Source: CAWAHD01 sp963781785 (lineage in GTDB: Bacteria; Planctomycetota; Planctomycetia; Isosphaerales; Isosphaeraceae). From it: a stretch of 64,000 nt of DNA. This document shows, one piece after another, positions 1-8,840 of this stretch. The stretch's first letter is position 1, and every line of letters begins with the position of its first letter. The notes under the pieces are model-generated. The model was not told the DNA's origin. It did not search any database and worked only from the letters and a program-made list of their open reading frames with translations. The stretch covers positions 186,001 through 250,000 of the forward strand of contig CAWAHD010000003.1 of the NCBI GenBank assembly GCA_963781785.1, in the 5' to 3' direction. Both the position numbers and the translations under genes were made by a program.

Positions 1-200
1 GGGCGGGCGGGGTGTTTTTGGTCGATCCGGCGCGCAAGGGGCGAGTGTCTTGGCATCCGGCTGGTGGTTCGTTATGACGGGGTGTCGGCTCGCATCCGGT
101 GAAACACGAAGCGAGCACAAGGACCCACCACAACCAGCGAATGCTTAAATCGTGCCTTGAATGACGACTTTCACCCTGGACCTTGGCTGTGCTCCGCTCG

Positions 201-2516
201 ATGGCTGTCCGCTCACTGCTGGCCGTGGTTTGTCTCGGGGCGGTTGTGTTGATTCTCACACTGGCCGGCGTTGCACCGCTTGGCGGTGATCCGGAGTTGA
301 TGTACCTGCCGATTAAGTCCGAGCTGAGCCACGCGCTAGCCATGGACCGGCTCCCATTCTGGAGCGATCATTTCGGCCTGGGAACTCCCCTCATCGCCGA
401 AAGTCATGTTGCGGCGCTCTATCCTCCCAACTGGCTTCTTTACCGGCTCTTTGAGTTCAGGACCGCTTTCCGGCTGTCGATGTGGCTGCATCTGCTGGCG
501 CTGGCGGCTGCAACGTTTGCCTATGCTCGGGGGCTCAAGATCAGCCGCGCGGGATCAGCTCTAGCCGCGGTGAGCTTCACGTTCTGCGGCTTTCAGGCGC
601 TGCACATCGTCCACGAACCGTTCTATCATGCGATGCCGTATCTGCCGCTTTGCTTGCTCTTGGCCGACCGCTATGTGGCGACCGGTCGTTTGGCTTGGCT
701 AGCCGGCCTGGCGCTGGCCTGGGGTTTTCAGATCACCGTGGGGCACTTCCAAATCCAGATGTGGACCGCTGGACTCGTGCTCTTACTTGGCCTTTCGAAG
801 GTGTGGACTGCCCCGGTCCGGGTGGCATTTGGCGGGTTGTCGGATGAACGGTCAGCCGGACAGGACCAAGTTTTGGCGGTCCGAATCCGAATGCTGGAGC
901 GATTCGTGGGGATGTTCGCCGGATTGTGCTGGGGGGCGGCGATCGCCTGCGTGCAATTACGGTTGACATGGGAGCTGACCGGGACCGCCGGCTTCGTGCG
1001 CCCTCCGCACCTTCTGGCCAATTACAGTTTCCCCCCAGCGCACTTGGCTCAGTTTGCTTTGCCGGAGGTATTTTTGAGCCGTCCGTCGGGTGTGGGAGGT
1101 GCCTACTGGAACCAGCACGGAACGACCTCGGGTGAAGCCTCTGCCTACGTCGGTATCATCCCATGGATCCTTGCCTTCGCGGGTGCAATGACCGCGACGC
1201 GCAAGAATGGCCTGGCCTTCTGGCGATTGATCGTAGTGCTCTCACTGGCTCTGGCGACGATGCCGGCGTGGTGGCCTGAGGGTTTCTTTTTGTTCCTGCG
1301 ACTGCCGGGCGTGGGCTGGTTCCGCGCCCCGGCGAGGTACACACTCCTGACCAGCTTGGGCCTGGCACTCCTTGCCGGCCGGGGGTTAGACCGTTCGATC
1401 ACGTCCGGCCGATTCTGGAAGGGGCTGGTTCTGGCTGTCATGAGCGGCACAGCCGCCTGTGCGTGGTCGATCCATTGGGTGGGCAGAACCGACTTTCGGA
1501 CCTTCCTCGGAAATGAAACGCTCACCCTGCGGTTCGGGGCAGCCGGTCTTGGCTGGGCTCTCGGTATCGCTGCGATCATCGCCTGGCGGTCAAACCGGCT
1601 TGGTGTCTGGGTGCCGGTTTCAATCGCGATCCTCGAGCTGGTGGTGCTCTTCTTCATCGGGCCAATCGAGTGGGGCCAGCCCAGTCGTTTGGCTGAGAAG
1701 AGTACCGTCATGCACCGGCTGGCTGAGCTGCCCCCCGGAAGCCTGATCGGCGGCCGGTTGTTCAACCTGCCGGTGGATGCTGGTCAATCGACTGCTAATC
1801 CCTATCTGGGCATCACACCGCCGCCGCCAAACTACATGCTGATGTCGGCTGTGCCTCCCGCAAGAAATGACGCAGTCGAGCGCCGCTGGCATCGCCGCTT
1901 TGGTGTCACTCACGGCGTGTGGGGTTCCCTTGACCCGGTCTGGGGAACCGAGATCCTGACCAAGATTGTTGATCCGGCCCTCGATCGCGTCCTGGCAAAT
2001 ATCTCGGTCTTCAGCCGCGGCGGCCTCGGCCCCTGGAAACTCGTGCGCGTCCCTGACCCATTCCCCCATGCATGGGTTGCTCGCCAGACCCGCCAGGCTT
2101 CAGACTGGAGTTCGCTCTTCCTTGCCCTTTCTTTCGACGACCGCTTTGATGAAGCCTGGTTCCTGGCCGAGGACTATCCCCGCTCCCTTCCCGACGATTT
2201 CGCCCGCACGGCTAGCGTTCGGAGCTGGAATGGTCAAACAGCGGTCGTCGAGCATGACGGCGCCTGCGTTCTCATCCTTCAGCGCACGTATTATCCCGGG
2301 TGGGTTTCCTTGGTTAACGGTGGTCCTGAGCAACCCGTTCTCAAGGTTGACGGCGGTCTTCAAGGAATACTACTCACCGGATCAGGCACCAGCCACGTCA
2401 TCATGCGCTATCGGCCGACCGGGCTGGTGCAGGGTGCTGCAATCTCGTTTAGCGCACTGGCTGCTGCTGCTTTCGTTCTGAGTATGGCCGGATGGAATAA
2501 CCTCAAGAGACGCTAA
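201..2516 (+). CDS. YfhO-like multi-pass membrane protein
   Basis: About 771 residues. The N-terminus is a membrane anchor followed by an extracytoplasmic stretch typical of YfhO-like proteins (FGLGTPLIAESHVAALYPPNW). Roughly ten further hydrophobic segments follow to about residue 500, and a soluble C-terminal part carries the family motif RTYYPGW before a last membrane segment. YfhO proteins are integral membrane proteins linked to glycosylation of cell-wall polymers in Firmicutes; in planctomycetes the role is unknown. The ATG at 201 is preferred over in-frame TTG 183 and GTG 189 because it directly precedes the hydrophobic segment. It stands alone. The ISKra4-type element inserted 56 bp after its stop, so the gene itself is intact. 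A glycosyltransferase-like enzyme with unassigned substrate is the main alternative. Confidence 0.75.
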   Translation: MAVRSLLAVVCLGAVVLILTLAGVAPLGGDPELMYLPIKSELSHALAMDRLPFWSDHFGLGTPLIAESHVAALYPPNWLLYRLFEFRTAFRLSMWLHLLALAAATFAYARGLKISRAGSALAAVSFTFCGFQALHIVHEPFYHAMPYLPLCLLLADRYVATGRLAWLAGLALAWGFQITVGHFQIQMWTAGLVLLLGLSKVWTAPVRVAFGGLSDERSAGQDQVLAVRIRMLERFVGMFAGLCWGAAIACVQLRLTWELTGTAGFVRPPHLLANYSFPPAHLAQFALPEVFLSRPSGVGGAYWNQHGTTSGEASAYVGIIPWILAFAGAMTATRKNGLAFWRLIVVLSLALATMPAWWPEGFFLFLRLPGVGWFRAPARYTLLTSLGLALLAGRGLDRSITSGRFWKGLVLAVMSGTAACAWSIHWVGRTDFRTFLGNETLTLRFGAAGLGWALGIAAIIAWRSNRLGVWVPVSIAILELVVLFFIGPIEWGQPSRLAEKSTVMHRLAELPPGSLIGGRLFNLPVDAGQSTANPYLGITPPPPNYMLMSAVPPARNDAVERRWHRRFGVTHGVWGSLDPVWGTEILTKIVDPALDRVLANISVFSRGGLGPWKLVRVPDPFPHAWVARQTRQASDWSSLFLALSFDDRFDEAWFLAEDYPRSLPDDFARTASVRSWNGQTAVVEHDGACVLILQRTYYPGWVSLVNGGPEQPVLKVDGGLQGILLTGSGTSHVIMRYRPTGLVQGAAISFSALAAAAFVLSMAGWNNLKRR

Positions 2517-2596
2517 CCTCGGCAACGACGGTCTTCATTTTCACCAACCCTGAGCTGGCGTCTGATTGTTGCGGGTGCGCCAATTGATTCTGGCGG

Positions 2597-3811
2597 TCAG
2601 TTTCGAGACGCGCAATAAGGATCCCAATGGTCGCTGTAGGTCAAACAACATAACTCGGCCATTCGGTTGACGTTGTCGAGCTGCCACCGAGCTCCCATTT
2701 GTTTGAGTCGGCGGCCGACCAAATTCTTGGCCGCGCCTTCGACCATTCCACTGCCGATTGACTGCCCCGTATACAAGCGGTGGCAGCAGTTGAGGCGCTC
2801 GGTATACACGGCGAAATAGCTCATCAATTCGTCCAGTGGGGCGCGGTCGTCTGGTCCATCACCCGGTGTCAGCGTCTGGCCTAATTGGTCGCAGAGGCCA
2901 GCCCAGCCATCGGACAACAGTAACCCGCGGCCCCGGTTCAGCCATTCTGTCGCGGCCGCCGTTCCCTCGCCGTACTTTTTTCGCGCCGCGTCGGCGATAT
3001 GCTCGGCGGCGTGGTAGATATCGAGAACTTGAGTACAGCCAGGGAACTGTCGCGACGAGGCGTTCCAGATCCATTCGGCACCGTCTCCCAAGACGGTGAT
3101 CGTGCTCCGATCCTCGATCCCCAACCGGATCGCCCATTCACCCCAACGGGGCGCGAAATCGTCGATCGTCTCGATCGCAGCGAACGCGAACCGCGTCGTT
3201 GGGGCGGGTAGATGCCGTTTGTCCCAATCCGAAGGCGTAGATGGTTCGCCACGCTCCCGGCGGGCGAAGATGCCAATCTTCATGTCCCGCCGACCTTCGG
3301 GCGTGTTGACCTTGGCAGCGTCGGTCTGGAATTCGATATCCCCGGGGGCATCGGCGAATGCCTTGGCCACGAGCGGCGAATTGGCCCGGAAGTCGGCAAT
3401 CCGAGTGGACTCTGCCTGGCAAGCTTGCCGAATCCGTTCATCGCTGATCGTCCAGCCACAGCACTCGGACAGTAGCCGCCCAGATGCCTCGAAGGAATTC
3501 TGGCCTCCAAGCAGACAGATCAGCCGGCTCGCCTGTCGCGTGAGGAACCCTTCCAGGCCCAAGAAACGATCAGCCGCGTAGCCCCCTAAATCACAGGATG
3601 CGCAGGAGAAATAGGTACGTCGAAGCACAATCGCCCCGAGTGCGGTCATCACCGTTTTAGGCGCACCGCCTTTGTGACGTCCCGTAGCTCCACACGGGCA
3701 GATTCGAGCGGCGCCCCCTTTTTTTCCAGGGTTTCTGCTCGGTTTTGCAGGGTTGACTCCAATGCTTTCTTCAAGAAGGCACGGCCGTTGCCCAGCAAGA
3801 ACGATTCGCAA
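2597..3811 (-). CDS. ISKra4-type transposase, catalytic frame (OrfB)
   Basis: The open frame is 404 codons, but the true start is probably by -1 frameshift from OrfA near 3720, so the first ~30 codons may not be translated alone. It contains the ISKra4 zinc-ribbon-like CPCG motif, a TALG-I-RRTYF segment followed by a second Cys pair (CASCDLGG), then the DDE region with VLGDGAEWIWN (Asp), the LDIYHAAEHI block, and the C-terminal SGMVEGAAKNLVGRRLKQMGA block carrying the catalytic Glu. This catalyses DNA cleavage and strand transfer of the element. The stop lies 24 bp from the left end. Confidence 0.88.
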   Translation of the reverse strand: MRIVLAGQRPCLLEESIGVNPAKPSRNPGKKGGAARICPCGATGRHKGGAPKTVMTALGAIVLRRTYFSCASCDLGGYAADRFLGLEGFLTRQASRLICLLGGQNSFEASGRLLSECCGWTISDERIRQACQAESTRIADFRANSPLVAKAFADAPGDIEFQTDAAKVNTPEGRRDMKIGIFARRERGEPSTPSDWDKRHLPAPTTRFAFAAIETIDDFAPRWGEWAIRLGIEDRSTITVLGDGAEWIWNASSRQFPGCTQVLDIYHAAEHIADAARKKYGEGTAAATEWLNRGRGLLLSDGWAGLCDQLGQTLTPGDGPDDRAPLDELMSYFAVYTERLNCCHRLYTGQSIGSGMVEGAAKNLVGRRLKQMGARWQLDNVNRMAELCCLTYSDHWDPYCASRN

Positions 3812-3981
3812 TGGTCGAGTACCTGTCCGTAAGGGGCAGCGTCGGCGGCTGCCTCGAGTTCTTGGGCCATGACAACAGCCTGTTCGACGATGAGTCTTTG
3901 TAGCGGAGTGAGGCGATCAAGATCAGAGGGGAGCATGAGTGCATCATCCTTGAGCGGTGTTCCATCCTTAGGTAACGCCAA
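3649..3981 (-). CDS. ISKra4-type transposase, upstream frame (OrfA)
   Basis: A 110-residue N-terminal frame of an ISKra4-type transposase. It is mostly helical and contains the family-like segment FLKKALESTLQ just before the slippery run. It starts 55 bp inside the right end of the element. The reading frame overlaps the catalytic frame by more than 100 nt and ends shortly after it. Expression of the full transposase is expected to need a -1 shift at 3718-3724. On its own it lacks the zinc-binding and catalytic regions. Confidence 0.8.
   Translation of the reverse strand: MALPKDGTPLKDDALMLPSDLDRLTPLQRLIVEQAVVMAQELEAAADAAPYGQVLDHCESFLLGNGRAFLKKALESTLQNRAETLEKKGAPLESARVELRDVTKAVRLKR
3718..3724 (-). 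promoter_or_regulatory. Probable -1 programmed frameshift site A AAA AAG
   Basis: On the reverse strand OrfA reads GAA AAA AAG GGG. This places the classical slippery heptamer A AAA AAG in the zero frame. A -1 slip moves directly into the frame encoding the zinc ribbon and catalytic domain. The geometry matches other insertion sequences that make an OrfAB fusion by frameshifting. No stimulatory structure was verified. Confidence 0.75.
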
Positions 3982-4109
3982 CTACCGCTTTATACCCATC
4001 TCCCGACCAAACTGCCAGAATCTGTTGGCGCACCCGATTGTTGCTCGATGATTCCGCGTTCGCTATTCTGTCATTTTCGGCGGCTGAATTGTGTTGTCCG
4101 GATATTCTC

Positions 4110-4874
4110 ATGAAGCTTCTGCGCAAGAAGTCGCTGGTAACAGGGGCAGCGAGGGGAATTGGCCGTGGGTGTGCGCTCGAGCTAGCCCGAGCCGGTGCCG
4201 ACGTCGCGGTCAACGACCGTGAACGAACAGCTCAGGCCGAAGCCGTTGTCGCCGAGATTCAGGCGATGGGTCGGCATTCCGCGCTGGTCGAGGGCAACGT
4301 GTTTGAACGCCCCTCGTGCGAAAGCGTCGTCAGCCGAACGCTCAGGGAACTAGGGCGCATCGACATCTTCGTGAGTAACCCAGCACTTCAGCGCCGCGCC
4401 GATTTTCTTGAGTTCGATCCAGAGACGTTTGCCAGCGTCATCGAAGGAACATTGGCCAGTGGGTTTCATATGAGCCAGCTTGTCGGGCGGCATATGGTCG
4501 AGCGTGGCGGTGGAGGCAAGATCGTCTTCATCTCCAGCGGCCATGCCCATACCCCGTATGCTCGTAGTGTCGCCTACAACGCTGCCAAGGGAGGGCTGAA
4601 CCAGATGGCCTTCACGATCGCCGCGGAACTTCTCCGATACAGGATCAACGTCAACGTGATCGAACCGGGCTGGATCGACACGCCTGGCGAGCACGAAGCA
4701 TTTGGCGATGAGATCATGGCCCGAGCGGGTTCAAACCTACCCTGGGGTCGGCTTGGCACTCCTGAGGATATTGGTAAGGCGGCCGTCTTCCTTGTCTCCG
4801 ACGACGCTGACTATATTACCGGGACCGCACTTGCCGTTGACGGTGGTATCTGGCTACAGCACGCTCACGAATGA
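4110..4874 (+). CDS. Short-chain dehydrogenase/reductase (SDR)
   Basis: A 254-residue classical SDR with an NAD(P)-binding Rossmann fold. It has the nucleotide motif TGAARGIG near the N-terminus, SNPA in place of the usual NNAG, a catalytic Ser in ISSGHAH, and the YxxxK motif (YNAAK). The C-terminal PGWIDTPGE and SDDADYITG-VDGG blocks are typical of glucose-dehydrogenase and 3-ketoacyl-ACP-reductase-like members. Length is normal. The ATG at 4110 is chosen because the upstream codons run into the 9-bp target duplication of the neighbouring IS. Substrate cannot be assigned. The IS sits about 75 bp upstream and may have replaced its native promoter. Confidence 0.85.
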   Translation: MKLLRKKSLVTGAARGIGRGCALELARAGADVAVNDRERTAQAEAVVAEIQAMGRHSALVEGNVFERPSCESVVSRTLRELGRIDIFVSNPALQRRADFLEFDPETFASVIEGTLASGFHMSQLVGRHMVERGGGGKIVFISSGHAHTPYARSVAYNAAKGGLNQMAFTIAAELLRYRINVNVIEPGWIDTPGEHEAFGDEIMARAGSNLPWGRLGTPEDIGKAAVFLVSDDADYITGTALAVDGGIWLQHAHE

Positions 4875-5058
4875 ACAGATCACACCCGGCCGTAACCGCG
4901 TTCTTTCGTAATGCCAGACAGTCGAATCAACAGCCTATCTTTCCTCATGAGTCGCACTAGCTCGTTCTTGCGAGTATCGGCGGCATTTACTTGAGAGAGA
5001 ACGATGACGATCGAACCGGCTGATGACCTGATCCTACAGATTTCGAGCAGGCGTGGAA

Positions 5059-5423
5059 TCAGGAACTGGCTCTCGACCAAGGTGGCGCGAGGGTGGAGAC
5101 GGCCGCAGCCAAAATGGGGTCTGTACTCAACCGCAGAGCGGCTGACTTGCAGGCATGGCGGACACTGGCTGGATCTCGGCCGCCGAAGTAGTTGCCAATG
5201 ACAGCGAAACTGGCGTCGGTGAGTATTCGGGCCAGGTACATCGCGAGATGGCGCGCCGTGACGACAGAAGCTCGACGGCTGGGCCGCGCAGGACTACAAG
5301 GCGGACTTTAAACCGCTTGCCCACACCCCGAGCAATCGTGTCAACGGTGATGAGCGACTTGGTCAGGTGCGTTTCCTCGGCGAGGATCGCGGCAACTGTC
5401 TGCGGATCAAATGTTTCAGTCAT
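5059..5423 (-). pseudogene. DnaA-like C-terminal DNA-binding domain, split over two frames
   Basis: One frame (5423 to about 5297) begins with ATG overlapping the upstream TGA and encodes FDPQTVAAILAEE and VDTIARGVGKRFKV, a helix typical of the start of DnaA domain IV. The match then jumps to a second frame encoding RRASVVTARHLAMYLAR and FAVIGNYFGGRDPASVRHACK, the DnaA signature helix-turn-helix (consensus IG-FGGRDHTTV-HAC). The switch near 5296 is a one-base change in a GC-rich stretch. The pieces would restore an intact DnaA-like C-terminus, so this is a recent frameshift or a sequencing error. Confidence 0.7.
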
Positions 5424-6244
5424 GGGCGCGAAGGATGGTAATCACCACCTCTGGGCACGATTTTAACGTGGCTCCCTCGCCGGCGTGTTTGATTGTATTC
5501 AAGCCGTGGTTCCAGAGCTAATCGGGCGATCCAACCATCGAGGGTACGATAACCGTCAGCGGCTTGGATGAGCGTCTCGACGGCTTCTGCCTGTAGTGCG
5601 ACGCCGTGCTGGCTGGCAATGTGAAGGACATAGCGCCGAAGTGAAGCAGGGGTCGGCGGTCCGATCCATACCGCCAGGCCTCCCCCAAAACGGCTGATCA
5701 GTCGGACTGGCCACTTCAAGCGTGACCAGGTAGCGGGGGCAGACTGCGCCGAGACTGCTACAGCGGCGCCTCTGGCATCAAGTGCATCGAGCGTGTGCAC
5801 CAGCTCATCTCTGGCCAGGGATGAGCCTTCCAGTCCCTCTAGGTCTTCGAGTACAAAGAGATCAACGGAGCGAAACCGACCGCGAAGAGCTGACCAACTC
5901 GCCCCGGCGACCTCGCCGACTGCCTCTGAACAAGCGAGGGAAAACGATTGCGCATCCAGGTGCACCACCACCGAGCCAGGATGCAAGCGCAGGTGCTCAG
6001 TAACGAGGCCAGCAAGCAACCGTGATTTGCCGACTCCCGAGGGACCATACACGACCAGCGGTGAGAAGCCTTCTCGCTCACCGCGTGCCAGCGCCTGGGC
6101 CGCACCCAGCGCCAGCTCGTTCTCGGGCCCCGTCAGGTAACCATCCCATGGATGTGGTGCCGTACCAGCGGCCGTGAAGCGGCGGTGTTCGTGAGGTGCG
6201 CTCGGCTCCGCCGGCTCCCGAGCCGAATCCGTCTTTCTGGACAA
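5420..6244 (-). CDS. DnaA-like AAA+ ATPase, N-terminal piece (gene appears frameshifted)
   Basis: 274 residues resembling the ATPase domain (domain III) of DnaA/Hda-like proteins: Walker A GPSGVGKS near residue 67, a Walker B-like LFVLEDLEG, and a sensor region around RLISRFGGGL. The DNA-binding domain is missing from this frame but is found directly downstream in two other frames (5059-5423), so one gene seems to have been split. It starts 4 bp after the stop of the upstream pepsin-like/PDZ gene, which implies co-transcription. The role is inferred only: a DnaA paralogue or DnaA-like regulator rather than necessarily the replication initiator. The neighbours are not dnaN/recF and no DnaA-box cluster was noticed. 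Confidence 0.7.
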   Translation of the reverse strand: MSRKTDSAREPAEPSAPHEHRRFTAAGTAPHPWDGYLTGPENELALGAAQALARGEREGFSPLVVYGPSGVGKSRLLAGLVTEHLRLHPGSVVVHLDAQSFSLACSEAVGEVAGASWSALRGRFRSVDLFVLEDLEGLEGSSLARDELVHTLDALDARGAAVAVSAQSAPATWSRLKWPVRLISRFGGGLAVWIGPPTPASLRRYVLHIASQHGVALQAEAVETLIQAADGYRTLDGWIARLALEPRLEYNQTRRRGSHVKIVPRGGDYHPSRP

Positions 6245-6248
6245 TCGA

Positions 6249-7217
6249 TCAAGCTCCGTCGGCTGGAGTGATCAGAAGAGCGACGTCCTTACCGTCGCGC
6301 TGAATTACAACGGGGACTTCACGACCCAGCTTGACTTCCGCCGCAGCAGAGTAGACGTCTGTAATCGTGGCCGTCCAGCGGCCATCGATTGTGATCAGCA
6401 CATCACCAGGTTCAAAGCCGGTGCGGGCGGCAGGCGATCCCTCATAGACTTTGACGATTGGCACACCGGGTGAATCCAGGCTTCCGATCGGCTCTCCCAG
6501 ACGCAGCCCCCAGACACCGGACGGTGCAAGCACTCGGTGCCGGGCCACCTTGGGGCCCATCAGGCGGCTGGAAAGTTCTTTGAGCAAGTCGCGGATCTGA
6601 TAGTCGATCAGCTCGAAGGTCATCTTGTGGTCGTGGTAGTCGATGGTTGTTTTGTAGTGGGCAAAAAACGTGAAGCCCATGATCCCGTCGATCTGACGGC
6701 CGGTAATGTCCTCCAGGGCTTTGAGTACAGGATGATCGAGCACGATCACCGGCAACTTCTCAGCCGTCAGTTCGCCGACTTGAAGCTTCGTAACTTCGGC
6801 CTCGCCGCGCAATCCAAACAGAAACGATCGCGGTGCGTTGCGCTTGACGACACCGGCTGCTTCGCTTACCCGGTTGTTCAATAACGTGACTGGTGCACCT
6901 AGGTCAAAGATCAGGCGGTATGGTCCCTGGTTGTTGATCCGGGCCTCGACAAGCATGTGATTGGTCGGCAGCAGTTCAAAGGGGACGACGGCCTTTGCCG
7001 GTTTCTTTACTGTTTTCGCCTGTGGTGCGGGGCCTTGCTTCGCCCATCTCGCCGTGGTGGCTGTTGGCGGTTCAAACCCGAGCCCAGTCATGCTGGCCAG
7101 GCTCGCGCCCAAGATCGCCAATGTGACCCCAGCACGGAGTCCGATCGGGTTCGAAATGAGCAGACTCTGGTTAGCGGGTCTAGGGGCACGACTCGTCAGA
7201 ATCGTCCTGGCACTCAT
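6249..7217 (-). CDS. Retropepsin-like aspartyl protease homologue with PDZ domain (degenerate active site)
   Basis: 322 residues. An N-terminal hydrophobic segment (LAILGASLASMTGLG) is consistent with export or anchoring. Residues ~75-210 follow the pepsin-retropepsin fold: LLPTNHMLVEARINNQGPYRLIFDLGAPVTLL and later DGIMGFTFFAHYKTTIDY. The C-terminal ~90 residues are a PDZ domain (VYEGSPAARTGFEPGDVLITIDG). The catalytic D[ST]G is DLG here, so activity is doubtful. It is a tandem paralogue of the gene at 7221-8168, which keeps DSG, and is separated from it by 3 bp. Likely a periplasmic peptide-binding or regulatory protein. Confidence 0.8.
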   Translation of the reverse strand: MSARTILTSRAPRPANQSLLISNPIGLRAGVTLAILGASLASMTGLGFEPPTATTARWAKQGPAPQAKTVKKPAKAVVPFELLPTNHMLVEARINNQGPYRLIFDLGAPVTLLNNRVSEAAGVVKRNAPRSFLFGLRGEAEVTKLQVGELTAEKLPVIVLDHPVLKALEDITGRQIDGIMGFTFFAHYKTTIDYHDHKMTFELIDYQIRDLLKELSSRLMGPKVARHRVLAPSGVWGLRLGEPIGSLDSPGVPIVKVYEGSPAARTGFEPGDVLITIDGRWTATITDVYSAAAEVKLGREVPVVIQRDGKDVALLITPADGA

Positions 7218-7220
7218 GTT

Positions 7221-8168
7221 TCAAAGACTCCCCGTGGCGGTGAGAGCAAGGCTGAGCTCGCGGGCACTTGAGTCTGACCTTCGACGAATGACAAGCGGTA
7301 CAACGTCGCCAGGCCGGACTAGAGCTAAGGCAGCCCGAGCACTTTTGAGGTCTTCGATTGCCTTGTGATTGATCTGAACAATACGGTCACCGGTTTTCAG
7401 GCCACCGTGCGCCGCCGGCGAGCCCTTGAGAACACGCCGCACCTCGACTTCTTTCCGGCCCGATTTGACCTGTTCGGACCACTCCAGCCCGAGGAAGCCA
7501 CGGGGGGTGAGTTCTTCCTCAGGCTGTTTTCCCACCACGAAAGCAAACCCTTTGGCCAATGATCCCAGCACGTTCATTGCCTGGACTCCGAGCGGCGCAC
7601 CGGCGTTTTCGCCCAGTTTGTGCTTTGGTATCGGCGGGTCGCGCGGCTCGTGATCCAGTCGGGTCCAGTTCATGCGATCCTTGGTCAGATCGATTTCCAG
7701 GCGGAATCGCGCCAGTATGGTAAACCCCAAGATCCCGTCGATGGAGGCACCCGGAAGTCCCAACGCGTTCATTCCAACGAGTTGAAACGGATCGTCAACC
7801 CGGGCTTTGATGCCGTCGAGTCGCGCGCCCCCCTCGAAGTCGACTCGATCGACGGATGTCCAGAACTTGGCTGGGCTCGGTTTCAGGCCAGCCTTCTTGG
7901 CGATCTCCGTCGCGACGAAGAGCGCCGGTGCGCCGGAATCGACCAAAAAATTGAACGGCCCCTTGCCGTTGATCCGCACTCGCACCAGGAAATGGTTGGT
8001 GTCGGTGAGCCGATATGGTACCTGAAACGACCGGCCAATCTGCGGGTCGCGCACCGGCGCCGGGGGATTAGCATCACCCCTAGGATCAAGGGCCAAGGCT
8101 GAGGATAATGTCAAGGCAACCACGGCTACGGCCAGCATTGACCCCAGTCGCCATAGGATTTGAGTCAC
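7221..8168 (-). CDS. Retropepsin-like aspartyl protease with PDZ domain
   Basis: 315 residues with an N-terminal signal-like segment (LGSMLAVAVVALTLSSALA). The protease core has YRLTDTNHFLVRVRINGKGPFNFLVDSGAPALFV, with the expected catalytic DSG, and the second-lobe-like DGILGFTILARFRLEIDL. A C-terminal PDZ domain includes VLKGSPAAHGGLKTGDRIVQIN. Single-lobe members of this family are thought to act as dimers. It is first in a tight reverse-strand cluster with the degenerate paralogue (3-bp gap) and the DnaA-like gene (4-bp gap), so all three are probably co-transcribed. Substrate is unknown. Confidence 0.82.
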   Translation of the reverse strand: MTQILWRLGSMLAVAVVALTLSSALALDPRGDANPPAPVRDPQIGRSFQVPYRLTDTNHFLVRVRINGKGPFNFLVDSGAPALFVATEIAKKAGLKPSPAKFWTSVDRVDFEGGARLDGIKARVDDPFQLVGMNALGLPGASIDGILGFTILARFRLEIDLTKDRMNWTRLDHEPRDPPIPKHKLGENAGAPLGVQAMNVLGSLAKGFAFVVGKQPEEELTPRGFLGLEWSEQVKSGRKEVEVRRVLKGSPAAHGGLKTGDRIVQINHKAIEDLKSARAALALVRPGDVVPLVIRRRSDSSARELSLALTATGSL

Positions 8169-8272
8169 GGCTCTACATCGCTTTCCATTCTACCTGGCTC
8201 CGATCGAGGCGCCCTGCGAACTCCCCTATTATACCAAGTCATGGTTGAGGGTTCAGCTTTTAGTGTTCAGCG

Positions 8273-8442
8273 TCAGTTCTTAGGAATACGCCTGGTCGGA
8301 TTCTTCCAGGCAGCCGGTGCCTGGCCAGGGCCGACAACTTTAGGCGCATCGGCAGAGGGCTCGCGCAGGGTAACAAGCGGTGGGGCGTGAGATTTTTGGC
8401 GGCTGGCACCTGGAGACCCAGAAAACGCTGGTTTTTGCCTAA
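8273..8442 (-). pseudogene. C-terminal tail of an unrecognised gene cut by the ISAzo13 element
   Basis: The reverse frame ends SADAPKVVGPGQAPAAWK-NPTRRIPKN and stops at 8273. It runs into the left end of the ISAzo13-type IS at 8443 without a start. It looks like the low-complexity tail of a protein, but nothing identifies it. It could also be a chance open frame. Confidence 0.25.
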
Positions 8443-8526
8443 GGAACAGGCCGAAAGTAACTTCCCGTTTTCCGGTAAGTATGGTATCAAGCCCTCTGTC
8501 CGTAGGGAAACGCCAAGGAGGGCAGG

Positions 8527-8808
8527 ATGGACGCGTACACACCGGAAATCGAGCGGATGATGAAGCGGCTGTATGACTCACTTTCGGAGGATGATCGACG
8601 GCGGTACGCGGCCATCGAGGTTGCCAAACTGGGTCATGGTGGAACTGAGTACATTGCCCAAATCCTTGAATGCGATCCAAAGACGATCCGCCGTGGAAGG
8701 GCGGAGCTGGAAGCGACAGATGAACTGGACACGACTCGTGTCCGAAAAAAAGGGGGGGGTGCAAAAAGGCGATCGAGATCAACGCTGCCCTCGAAGCGAA
8801 CTTCTTAA
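8527..8808 (+). CDS. ISAzo13-type transposase, N-terminal frame (copy 1)
   Basis: Starts at ATG 8527 behind a good ribosome site (AAGGAGGG). It encodes the helical DNA-binding N-terminus with LYDSLSEDDRRRYAAIEVAKLGHGG and an HTH-like IAQILECDPKTIRRGRAEL. The frame reaches RVRKKGGG at an A7-G8 run, where the family would continue with an AIEINAALE-like sequence. That sequence is present downstream in the -1 frame, so a -1 slip on A AAA AAA would join both parts. Confidence 0.8.
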   Translation: MDAYTPEIERMMKRLYDSLSEDDRRRYAAIEVAKLGHGGTEYIAQILECDPKTIRRGRAELEATDELDTTRVRKKGGGAKRRSRSTLPSKRTS

Positions 8809-8840
8809 AGGTTCTCGAGGACCACACTGCTGGAGATCCG

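Larger units (their letters stand above)
2573..4035 (-). mobile_element. Intact ISKra4-family insertion sequence (1463 bp)
   Basis: The ends are imperfect inverted repeats starting GGGTGCGCCAA at 2573 and ending with the complement at 4035; homology extends about 25 bp inward and includes a shared ATTCTGGC block. The element is flanked by a perfect 9-bp direct repeat, GATTGTTGC, at 2564-2572 and 4036-4044. It contains two overlapping reverse-strand frames joined by a slippery heptamer. The perfect duplication and open frames point to a recent insertion. It lies between the YfhO-like gene and the dehydrogenase and seems to interrupt neither. Confidence 0.92.

Noticed and set aside
4880..5080. 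Possible small reverse ORF (66 codons, TTG start) after the DnaA-like remnant
   Set aside because: Overlaps the remnant in another frame, no ribosome site, no known motif. It could be a further frameshifted tail but this cannot be shown.
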